Positions 55,408 through 64,000 of a stretch of DNA of 64,000 bases are shown here, in pieces. A program made the position numbers and the translations under genes. Position 1 is the first letter of the stretch. The number at the start of each line of letters is the position of its first letter. The notes under the pieces are model-generated. The model was not told the origin of the DNA. It searched no databases and saw only the letters and a program-made list of their open reading frames with translations. Source of the stretch: Chara braunii (Eukaryota; Streptophyta; Charophyceae; Charales; Characeae). The stretch spans positions 299,948-363,947 of the forward strand of contig BFEA01000940.1 in the NCBI GenBank assembly GCA_003427395.1. Reading direction: 5' to 3'.

Positions 55408-56895
55408 CCGACCGACCCTCTTCCTTCTCCTCCGGTTGAGGAGATCGCTGAGGACGAACCCGCTCCCTCTGAGGCCGTTTTTTCAGCAGCAGATGGATGC
55501 CTTCACGCGTCCACAACGCACTCGCCCTCCTCGACAGCTGACACTCTGATCACCTACTATCTTTCTACTGACTCACACCTTCAGGTACTCCATCATCAGC
55601 TTCTTCAGGATGTCAGCGTTTTGCGGTTCTGCTTCGACATCGACTCGACTCCTACTTCATCAACGTCATCGACCACTTCGATGACTTCAGTCACCTTCTC
55701 GACTTCAACTACCTTATCGGCCTCAGCTGCTTTGAACGTGACTCCTTCACGCCACCACCCTACCCTGTACATTCCCTTGCATCTGTCGCATGATGATTCT
55801 CATTTAGTTGGGTCTCGTTGAGTTGGGCTCTCCCTTGGTATCGCAGAGGGATTGGGACCATAGCGTTATCTTGGCTTCCCTATTCCCAGATCTAGCTCCC
55901 TTCCCCCAGTCGGTGAGTTATGTGTATGTTTCCCTCACCTACGGCCCTCATCACCCTAGTGCCGACTCTTGCATGCCTTCAGTCGGGCATAGCTCCACCC
56001 TATTCCAAGCTCCCCTTTTCATAGTCGACCCTGCATGGTGTCACCCTTTTGTCGAGCATTACCCGCCTTGATGGTCTATCTGTTAGGGTCATTGGTTTTG
56101 TATCGCTACCACTCTCTCACCTTGAGCCTGATGACCTATCCCACCTTCGTGTGTGACTGCCCTTAAGAGTTTCGATTCTTAGGCTGCATTCACCCCCTCT
56201 GAGACCATCCCACTCTTAGTGGTTCCGTGACATCACATTATCTTGTGACATTTTGTTCTTTTTCCTTTCAGCATTGAGGCCATTGCCTCCAGGACCTTAG
56301 GATTGTGTCATGCTACATTTCATTTTCTGCTATTAGTTAGAATGTGTATACCAGACATTTCATTTTCATTTGACATTATGTAGCTCAGGCTGAATCGCAT
56401 GAACTTTGCATGGAGCTTGCTCCGCATCCAAGATTTCTCAACTTTCTTTATTGCAGAGTTTCACTGCTTTTGCGGATAGCGTGTTTATGGCTCTTGCGAT
56501 GCATTACAAGTCCGAGGATCGTGCAACGGACCTCTATCTGCCCTGGCCTACATCCACGGCCTATTCGGCTATTTGCCAGTTCGGCCTGTGGGATCAGGCC
56601 GTGGCTTGACCCCACAGGCCGTGTACTGTTTCGGTCCAGTCCAGTCCGGGCAGGCCAGTCTAGTCCAGTCCAGTCAGTCCGCTAGGGGTATACCCCAGCT
56701 GTAGTCTGTATTTCGTTATTCTTCACTTTTGCACATCTTGGAGTACGTGCGTGTTGAGTCTGCGTCGGAGCTGCGTTGTCCCTTCCAGCTCCATCTTCTT
56801 CTCCATCCTGACGGACCGCCATCCCGGCGGGTCCGACTCATTAGGTTAGAATGGGTGCAACAGAGAGGAGTGGAGAAAAGGCCAGTTAGTGGGTG
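55408..56895. other. Region after the chromovirus pol; no LTR identified
   Basis: A Ser/Thr/Pro-rich frame continues to about 55820 and may be the end of the polyprotein. After that I see no gene. A short array of GTCCAGTCC words lies at 56632-56681. The 3' LTR of the chromovirus should lie here, but with no 5' copy visible its limits cannot be set. Confidence 0.4.
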
Positions 56896-57018
56896 ATGGA
56901 AATGAGGTTTGCCATCAACGCTTCACTGGGGAATATAATCAAGGAGAATGATTCGATGAACGATCTAGAGAAACCAAATCTAGCCGACATCAAGTTTGAC
57001 CTCCACCTAGATGCAAAG
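56896..57018 (+). CDS. Candidate single exon of an unknown gene
   Basis: ATG at 56896 opens 41 codons (MEMRFAINASLGNIIKEN and then PNLADIKFDLHLDAK) ending at a GTGAGA splice-donor-like site (57019). The peptide has the balanced composition of ordinary protein, unlike the repeat-derived ORFs around it. Downstream exons were not found. It may be a captured gene fragment. Confidence 0.25.
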
Positions 57019-57612
57019 GTGAGATTTGCCCCTCCATGAAGTCTTCACTAGCAAGAACTTTCTCACGTCAGATCTGGTAAACAATAACATCCCCCGGTGT
57101 AGTGGCTGCAACAGATACGTTCGCATCCCACAAGAAATTTCAGCTACTAAAATTGAATGCCTACCTGCATTACAAAACTTAATTCTATCCTCTTACTCCT
57201 GTTAAGAATGCCATTGTTTTCTGAAAGTTGCACCCAACAACAACACACTGTTGTTGTTTTTCCCCGCCCTGCTTCCCTTTCATCTGGGCTCACTACCCCA
57301 GGCAGTTTACAAAGACAAACTCTGGTTTGGAATAGGCAGCTTCCCATAGTTGTCCAGAATCAGAAAGTCCCATCCGTTCCATAGTTCGCATCAATGCACT
57401 CACACAATATTGCCTCGAAGTATAGCTACTCATATAATGTTATGAAACATCGGGTTTCAAGTTTCAATACCCTCCTTCCATTCATCCTAAGTTTCAAGAA
57501 CCCGGAAAGTGACCTGTTTGAACTCAATTTCGCTGGTTGTTGTTCCCAAACTGTGCCAAACACACAAATACCAATGGGCTCCGCCTACTTAGACCTCTTG
57601 TGCAATGCCTAT

Positions 57613-57615
<3 letters not shown>

Positions 57616-57698
<83 letters not shown>
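57616..57698. repeat. (GA)n microsatellite
   Basis: About 83 bp of pure GA. Open frames across it are repeat artefacts. Confidence 0.95.
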
Positions 57699-57704
<6 letters not shown>

Positions 57705-58242
57705 GACGAAGGTAAATGTGATTGAGAGGAGGGTAAACAGAAGAAGACTGCACATGTTAAACAGACGAGACTGAGTCAGGTGCAAAAGGGGATAAGACAA
57801 GGGACCAAGAACTTGAAGTGGAAACTTAGGAGGGTATTGTCAAGTGCACAAGCAGACAAGACAAGCGCATGATAGAAGGACAGTCATTCAAGTAGGAGAG
57901 GTAAGGACTCACTTACGGGAATTTTGTTATGTCAGGCCACTGAGCCAAGATGTTTCCGACCCACAAAAAGTCCAACTTAAACCTCCAATACACGGCCCCA
58001 GCCTTGGTGAAAATGCAACTCGTCGCCTACGAAAATGTCGGAGGCTCGGCCTACTGGACCACAATGACTGACGGCGCCAGCCAAAAAAGGAAGAAAGTGT
58101 GCCGCTGGTGTTTCGGAAAAGCTTGGCACGCAGTAAGGCGCCTCGAGGCCCGGGTGTACTGGTGGGCCCATGTGGGAAGCCTGGAGGCACAGATGGGGGC
58201 CAGTAAAAGCCCTGAGGCAAGCAAGAGGTTGGACAGTCGCGC

Positions 58243-58380
58243 TTAAACCACCAGTACCTCCTTCAAGTGCTCCGCGATAACGGCAAGCCAGAAGTGGAAA
58301 TCGCGCCGTTTCCACTTGGCTGAATCCCAAAAGCCACGCCCGTTAATGCGGAGCACTTTTAGGAGGTACTGGTGGTTTAA
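58243..58380. mobile_element. MITE-like element with TTAA ends
   Basis: Bounded by TTAA (58243-58246 and 58377-58380). Inner ends ACCACCAGTACCTCCT and AGGAGGTACTGGTGGT are perfect inverted repeats. The interior has a second hairpin (GTGGAAA/TTTCCAC). TTAA duplication points to piggyBac-like mobilisation, though no transposase is here. Confidence 0.75.
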
Positions 58381-58580
58381 ACCACAAGTACTTCTGAGGC
58401 ACTTTTCTCCGGGGCTGGAAACGGCCCGCGCGCCTGCCAAAAAAAAGAGGCAACACGGGCCTCCTTTTGGCTGGCGCTGCCAGCCATTTTGCCCTGGAGG
58501 CCGAGCCCCAAAAGTTGCGGTGGTACATATACGCACCCACATAATTGATTTCATAGCCGGGAAACATACTGGTGGTTTAA
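58377..58580. mobile_element. Second TTAA-bounded MITE-like element, sharing a TTAA with the first
   Basis: Starts TTAAACCACAAGTACTTC, ends TACTGGTGGTTTAA. The left TTAA is the right TTAA of the previous element, so one inserted at the edge of the other. The arms are less perfect. Confidence 0.65.
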
Positions 58581-59027
58581 GAGCCTCTAATGAGTTGCCT
58601 AGCCTCTTGGAGGAATAACGGCTAAAATTTTACAATTCTGCAACTGTTGGGGGCCGCAGGATATAAAGATGTGAGCCATAAGGTTTGATTTGATAGACTT
58701 TGAATGTACTTACTGATCTGGGCAGTCGCCAAGCAATTGATAACAAAATGCTGGCGATGACGTGTTATAATTTCTGGATCAACAAGAATAGCAAGAGCGA
58801 CTTGAAGAAAATCAATGTCATACCCATGTGCCTCACTATGCAGTGCAAACAAGTGTTGATAAATCAAATGGAATACTTTATTTTTCCTTTTTTTTTAAAC
58901 AAAAATGGAATTCATGTTACTTTACGGGTAATTCACTTTTAGTTTATGGTTGGTAGTATTAGAATGCTGTGGGAGAAAACCTTACACGTCTAACTGAGAA
59001 TGCAACTCAGTATATTTGGGGCCAGCC

Positions 59028-59127
59028 CGATAGAGAAACCCTCAATCCTGACACTTCTCTCTCTTACCACCGCCGGGATAGAGGGTTTACACAAGGGCTA
59101 TTCTTGCGGGGGGGGGGGGGGGGGGGC
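59028..59127 (+). repeat. Diverged relative of the A-tailed retrocopy, ending in a G run
   Basis: CTCTCTTACCACC, GGGATAGAGG and ACACAAGGGCT words match, in the other orientation, the retrocopy at 59678-59765. It ends with about 17 G (59110-59126). Confidence 0.5.
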
Positions 59128-59164
59128 GGAAGTTGGGGGGCCAACAAAACCAAGAGTTTATAGG

Positions 59165-59387
59165 CTAAACCACCAGTTTGTTTCCAAGCAACCACGACTC
59201 TCGGAACGTGCCGGGGGGGCATTTCGCTGGACATCCATCCCGGCAAAGGCAAACCAGTCCTCGCATGCGAGGCCCATTTCGCGTGGATGGATATCCAACG
59301 AAACGGCACCCCAGTGCTTCCCAAGAGTCGCGGCTCCATGCCCGCCGCAACTCTGAAAACTGGCTGGGAAACGTTCTGGTGGTTTAA
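59165..59387. mobile_element. Foldback MITE of the same TAAACCACCAG family
   Basis: Ends TAAACCACCAGTTTGTTTCC and GGAAACGTTCTGGTGGTTTA are inverted repeats. The interior is almost completely self-complementary, with GGACATCCATCC/GGATGGATATCC and ACTCTCGG/AGAGT arms, so the whole 223 bp can fold into one hairpin. Confidence 0.75.
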
Positions 59388-59677
59388 GGTGAAAGGGCGA
59401 ATGAGCTATTGTGTAGTATAATTGGTTGAATGACCTTTATCAACACTCCCTCTTTCAGGAAAGGACCATAAAGAGGGCTGGTAATGCAAGGAATGCCAGC
59501 TGAGGGCTCAATTGCCTAAACTGGTGGTCTTCCAGCATGTGGCCATATCACGACCAAGGTGGTTCAGATTGAGCTCAATGCAGCAACCATCAGAGGAGAT
59601 GCGTTTAGGAAAGTGATAATGTGAGTATACCCTGACTCTTCCGCTTGCTCCAAGCAGCAACCATCAGAGGATATCCT

Positions 59678-59765
59678 TTTTTTTTTTTTTTTTTTTTTTT
59701 GAACGGGGCCCTTGTACAACGCCTCTTTCTGGTGGTGGTAAGAGAACCACCGGGATAGAGGCTTT
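59678..59765 (-). repeat. A-tailed retrocopy with 9-bp target duplication
   Basis: On the - strand about 65 bp of sequence is followed by a tail of about 24 A (59677-59700 read as T on +). GGATATCCT flanks both sides (59669-59677 and 59766-59774). These are hallmarks of LINE-driven retroposition of a short RNA. The body can fold to a hairpin (GCCTCT.../...AGAGGC). The parent RNA is not identified. Confidence 0.75.
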
Positions 59766-59814
59766 GGATATCCTAATTGAACAATGAATCAATATCAAAA
59801 GGATCTTTGCCCAT

Positions 59815-59934
59815 ACTGCTGTCTTCCCCCAACCAGAACATACGGTCATTATGTCTGGATGTGGTGCAACTTTCAGTCTATACACAGTGTTAAATTGGTA
59901 ATGGCCATACGTTCTATTTGGGGAAGACAGTAGT
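59815..59934. mobile_element. MITE-like inverted repeat element, GTCTTCCCC ends
   Basis: Left end ACTGCTGTCTTCCCC and right end GGGGAAGACAGTAGT pair with one mismatch. The arms continue inward with GAACATACGGTCATTA and TAATGGCCATACGTTC. Total about 120 bp. Confidence 0.75.
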
Positions 59935-60330
59935 GAGCATCCGCAAAGAAACGCTGTTCAATCAACCTTCATCAGCCTTTCTCCCTCGTCGAGTACCTAA
60001 TGTAGGATGAGAAAAGAAAGACAAAAAGAATTAGCGCGCAGAGATGAAACTTTTTTTTTTTTTTAATTATTCCAATATTATTAAAAAAAAACAAAAGAGA
60101 AAAAAAAACAATAACAACCAACTATCAACTGGGGTACCCCTGCTGCGGCAGACCGGGACCAGAGCCCACGCCCGTTGTAGGTGCACCAGCGTCTGATGGC
60201 TCCGATCTTATTCATGGGGAGCAACAGGTGCTGGCAACCGGGCCCAGCGCCCCACATTGTCATGTCTGTTGCCCAAGAACACTTCTGTCACTTCTCATCT
60301 TTCTACACCCCGAACTGACAGTTTGTCATC

Positions 60331-60430
60331 TTCCCCCAAACATAACGCATGTGCGTTGTAAACAAATACACCACAGACAGTGCTTTCTCTTCGAATACAA
60401 CGCACGTGCGTTCTATTCGAATAGGCCTAC
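60331..60430. repeat. Small palindromic element with ACGCATGTGCGT cores
   Basis: ATAACGCATGTGCGTTGTA and TACAACGCACGTGCGTTCTA lie 50 bp apart and are both self-complementary and complementary to each other. TCTTCCCCCAAA at the left end recalls the MITE at 59815, so it may be a relative. Confidence 0.4.
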
Positions 60431-60516
60431 CTCAGGCCCCTGCTTCCAGAGGGACAGGGCTCCCAACTTCCCTCCACTTTCCACCTCCCAGGGCCAATAC
60501 CTCCTTTCTACCCATT

Positions 60517-60690
60517 GTTCTCCAGAGATGCCTGGCATGATGTATCCCCCGGATCCTTCACAATCTGCAGCTATCTGCTGCTGATGCGAGGGAGCTGTGA
60601 ACTCCCTTAGTCAGTTGTTGGCCGCTGTCCTCCAGAGTTACCTGGCATGCTGTATCACCCCGATCCTTCACAATCTGCTGCTGACGAAAC
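60517..60690. repeat. Two-copy direct repeat, 110-bp period
   Basis: CTCCAGAG, CCTGGCATG, TGTATC and GATCCTTCACAATCTGC occur in the same order from about 60519 and 60629. Confidence 0.75.
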
Positions 60691-60935
60691 TCGTACATTC
60701 AACCCCCCCCCCCCCCCTCCTTTCATACATTGGAATTTGAAATCTACAGAGGTTTCCATCACAGACTATATGATGCATCATTTCACCACCGATTTTGCGG
60801 ATCATCAACAGTCCCAACCTCTACATTGCTGCAGATGCCTCCTGAGCATTCAGCTAGGATTCAGCAAACACTTGGCAAGCAATCCGCAAGCATTCAACAA
60901 AACTTCATTTGTTCCTTTTTTTCCCTTTTCTCTCA

Positions 60936-60952
60936 CACACACACACACACAC
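60936..60952. repeat. Short (CA)n tract
   Basis: Eight CA units after TCTCA. A C run (60703-60717) and a T run (61562-61583) are also nearby. Confidence 0.8.
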
Positions 60953-61129
60953 ACCTTCTGTTCTGGGGGCCTCCAGTCCAGTTACTTACCACCAGCAAGT
61001 AGAGAGTTGGCGAAGAAGAGACACAGCAGGTGGGGGCACAGGTAGGTCCGTCCAAGGAAAAAGGGGAGGGGTAAGAGGTGGGGAAATCGCCAACGGCACA
61101 GTTGATACATCCTATCACACTCGAGAAAA

Positions 61130-61670
61130 AAACTTCATTTTTTTTTTCAATCGCACACTCAAGAAAAAAACTATGGTATCCTAACTGTGCATACACTCAA
61201 ACAACCTCCCGTTGGGATCCCTTCCCACTGTTGCGTAACACCTATACTGTTATCAAGTAGCAACGTCTCGACTGCTCACCCATACATACTCAGGAGAGAT
61301 GTACTCCTAAACCCTAATCCCTAAAACCCTAATCCCTAATCCCAAAAACCCTAAAACCCTAAAACCCTAAACCCTAACAGCCTAAGGGGCCTAAACCTAC
61401 ACTCAAAACTCTATCTTCAATGCTTTAACTACTAGTTCATAATACCAACGCTGACACATCACAAACCCGCAGTTGATCACCCCTATCACACTCAAGAAAA
61501 CTGTAAACACGACTATACACTCAAATGTCCCACTTTGCTCCACCACCACTATTGCGTAATCCTTTTTTTTTTTTTTTTTTTTTCAGTCCCTATATACTGT
61601 TACACAGGAGCACCGTCTCAGCTGCTTGCCCCATACCATACTCAGGAAAAACGTACAGCATCCCAAGCGT
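61130..61670. repeat. Diverged direct repeat around the telomere-like array
   Basis: CACACTCAAGAAAA, CTATACTGTTA, CGTCTC-GCTGC/TGCTC and CATACTCAGGA words occur in the same order at 61130-61305 and 61485-61665, on both sides of the telomere-like array. The array could mark a break repaired between the copies. Confidence 0.55.
61306..61377. repeat. Degenerate interstitial telomere-type repeat (CCCTAAA)
   Basis: About ten units of CCCTAAA with CCCTAAT and CCCTAAAA variants. This is the plant-type telomere unit on the C-rich strand. The variation and position say it is not a chromosome end. Confidence 0.85.
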
Positions 61671-61677
61671 TCCGACA

Positions 61678-62730
61678 CTCTGAACTCATCTTCTTAATGG
61701 CGCCAGGACCATAAGGGCCTGTGTTTTTTTGTTTTTGTTTTCTCAATCAAAGCTAATAGCCTGATACACAGCATCACAAACTGGTTGCCGCACTTGAAAA
61801 AAGGCAAACACATTGATTTTGTCCATTTACACCAGCGCAGAACTCAGAGACGAAAGACTGACATGTATCCTATTGCCAAACTCCATATTTGTAAATGCCA
61901 CCTCTGTTCTGTGTACTGTCCATTCAGCATCAGATTCTGCATTTCCAGTCTCAATATCCCCACGGGGCTCCTTCGTGTCGTTGCTCGAATGGCCCAAACA
62001 CAGGCACCTGTTTCTTGAGTGACAGTAAGGACATCCCCCTAAGTCTTAAGGGTTTCCCTGCTCCAACCAAAGAAGTTTCACTTTCCTCTAGCCCAGGCCC
62101 TCCTTTTCTTATCTACTTGCACAGCGATAATCAGGTAGGTTTTGCATGAAGTAGGCTTTCACTGCCCCCATTAGTAAACCCAGAATTGCCCTGTGCTCTC
62201 ACTGAGACCGGACCACATACACGTATACGCTGCTCACACACTTTCCGTCACATGCACGATCATTACTTTCTGTGACAAAACACTGGCGAGAGCAGGCCCA
62301 TTGGCAAGCAATATGCAGTCCACTGCGAGCGGTCCACCTTTGCGCTGTCCTTTCATGCCCACCTCATTCTGCCGCCATGACCCATAACCAGATTCTGCAA
62401 GTCTGCCCCTGGTTGCCATGGCCGCAGTAATATGCCGTCCACTGCAAGAAGTCCACCTTCGTGGCATTGCATGTGACAGCTCACTGTTCGGCGCATATGC
62501 CATTCTTGTCCTGATTGCCAACCAATGCCCCAAATCTTTTTCTTTTTTTGTTTTTATACATAACACCAGGGGAGGTGTTGCCCGCAGTGATAAGAGCGGC
62601 CCCGGGTACCAATCCCCTAGGTGACTCCTGTCTATTGTTGGGGAGCTGCACCTGCTGGAAACCATTCGTGTCCTTATTTTCCTTCCTTTTTTCACACTCA
62701 AGTATGAATACCTCACACTACCTACCTATA
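61678..62730. other. No gene recognised
   Basis: Only short open frames. A duplicated word pair (ATATGC-GTCCACTGC then GTCCACCTT) occurs at about 62310 and 62430. Confidence 0.45.
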
Positions 62731-62734
62731 TACC

Positions 62735-63025
62735 TAAGCATACCAGGAAGGAGCAGCCGAGATCTAGTGGGTAGAGGGAGCACCCAAGATCTATACCAAA
62801 CGTAGTAACTAACCCCCAGACTGAGTGAGGAATGGCAGGGGCCTCTAAGTGAACCCAGGACCCTACCAGGACCGACTAGGGGGGGCAAGCCAACTATTTC
62901 AGCTGGTGAGCACCGAGCACGCTGCACTGGCTGCAGGTGGCCATGGGGAATTGAACCCGCGGCCTCCTGAATGCCACCTGCGTGCAAAACCAAACTGAGC
63001 TGGGCCGCTCGCCCAAACCAGTGGT
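62735..63025 (-). repeat. tRNA-derived SINE-like sequence
   Basis: On the - strand, CCCAGCTCAGTTTGG (A-box-like, near 63000) is followed about 40 bases later by GCGGGTTCAATTCCCC (B-box-like, near 62950), and then about 200 bp of unrelated body. The cloverleaf does not close properly, so it is not a working tRNA gene. No clear tail or target duplication was found. Confidence 0.45.
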
Positions 63026-63112
63026 AATGCCCAAACCGTTCTTCCACAAGGACCACAACCACAAACACCACTCAGTACCGCAGAAGCTGTCCCCTCTACG
63101 CTCTTTCCCCTA

Positions 63113-63217
63113 CCTTCTTCGCCCGAATTGAACGTTCGGTCGTTATGGCTGTATTTAGACGGAAAGATGCCCCAAATACAGCTATAATGACCGTACGTTG
63201 TATTCGGGTGAAGAAGG
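63113..63217. mobile_element. Foldback MITE, 46-bp arms
   Basis: Arms 63113-63158 and 63172-63217 are near reverse complements (CCTTCTTC.../...GAAGAAGG, ATGGCTGTATTT/AAATACAGCTAT). The inner TCGTTATGG and ATAATGACCGTACGTT words match the arms of the MITE at 59815. Confidence 0.75.
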
Positions 63218-64000
63218 ATCTTTCCCCTAGTAGTTCCGGATCGGTACCAGAGGCTGCTTCGCTTTGATCTTTTGCCTAGTACCGAGAAGTTGGATCCCTT
63301 CGTGAGGTAGGTGATTTTGCTTACTAGTAGATGGGATTCGCTCAGCCGGAGTCCATGTTGCACATCCCGTCCCCGAGGGTTGTTTGAAATCACATGACTC
63401 TTGACCAATATTGATGTTTGCTTTCAAGAAGCAAGCAAGCCCAGTCTTCGCTTCTTTCACATACCCACTCCCTTTGCAGAACCTACAGCCGCTGAACCCC
63501 GCCTCAGTGTATAGTCCTTCACAATGAAAAGCCTTAGCGTGAACACCTCCACCAGATATCTGCTCCATACAACTGAGTTAAAACACTCCAGCATTTTAGG
63601 ATCTTACATTGTACATGAAGTGCAAACCAACTGTACACTCCCAATATTGTTTCACATTCACTGTGGAGATAGTCTCGCCGGGAATTGAGATGCTTACGTC
63701 GTCTGTATCGGGATAGATCTATGCCGCCTCTGCACCATGAACGGTCAAGTACACCTGTTCCACTCAATCGAGCAATGAATGTCGGCAAACCTCCACATCA
63801 GTTGCATGAGCGCTGTCTCACCAAGATGTAGACTCCTCGCAATTGCTCACCTCGTTTTCGCTGCTGTGCCCCCTTCACCTCCATGGTCAGCACGACCATC
63901 CATAATGCCTCTCCAACTCCGAAAAAACTCCATGAAAGTGAGCATTTCAAGATATGCTCACTTCTCTAGGATCCTCCATGGTGGTTCCTCAAAGGGATAT
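63218..64000. other. Right edge, no gene recognised
   Basis: A - strand frame at 63534-63788 and others are short and without domain. Nothing else is supported. Confidence 0.45.

Noticed and set aside
57394-57774. ORF with a long Arg-Glu stretch
   Set aside because: Artefact of the (GA)n microsatellite.
62935-63021. Functional tRNA gene on the - strand
   Set aside because: A- and B-box words are present, but the acceptor, D and T stems do not pair properly.

Overview
This is eukaryotic nuclear DNA of the green plant lineage. It contains a chromodomain-bearing Ty3/gypsy (chromovirus) element, a degenerate interstitial array of the plant telomere unit CCCTAAA (61306-61377), tRNA-like SINE sequence and many simple repeats. 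A charophyte such as Chara is my best guess from the repeat-dominated content and the style of the proteins, but no host gene decides it. No rRNA gene, complete tRNA gene, CRISPR array or intact host gene was found.

Most of the window is a three-level nest of transposable elements. Level 1 is an old chromovirus on the + strand. Its protease half ends near 4371. Its reverse transcriptase, RNase H, integrase and chromodomain resume at 51804 and run to about 55407. Level 2 is a giant Ty3/gypsy element inserted into that protease. Its LTRs of about 4.2 kb lie at 4372-8599 and 47628-51803. It has a tRNA-Asp-like primer binding site at 8604-8621, a long leader, several accessory ORFs ahead of gag (some tandemly duplicated), gag with a CCHC zinc knuckle, and a decayed pol. 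Without the insertion below it would be about 21.9 kb, an architecture like Ogre/Tat elements. Level 3 is a DNA transposon of 25,499 bp (18223-43721) inside the protease codons of level 2. It has 27-bp terminal inverted repeats (25/27 match) and a 4-bp GATT target duplication. Removing it with one GATT copy puts the two protease halves back in one reading frame.

The DNA transposon is the most interesting object. On the - strand it carries a broken DUF7869-like gene (a transposase candidate). On the + strand it carries a protein with a ParB/Srx-like region and a beta-class-like DNA methyltransferase region whose catalytic motifs have decayed, followed by an acidic ORF leading into a Ulp1/SENP-type cysteine protease. 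About 40 copies of a palindrome centred on CGGATNNATCCG fill its non-coding parts and were not seen elsewhere in the window. Several long inverted repeats and tandem duplications also lie there. A small unknown protein family, marked by FEGLPxPPxP, occurs both in this DNA transposon (two copies, - strand) and in the accessory region of the surrounding retrotransposon (two copies, + strand).

The flanks (1-3.5 kb and 56-64 kb) hold no recognisable gene. They contain hairpin clusters, foldback and MITE-like elements (some bounded by TTAA), an A-tailed retrocopy with a 9-bp target duplication, a SINE-like tRNA-derived sequence and microsatellites. Assembly quality is imperfect: a Nextera mate-pair junction adapter is embedded at 26942-26979 and Ns cluster at 36683-36834, so some frameshifts may be assembly errors.
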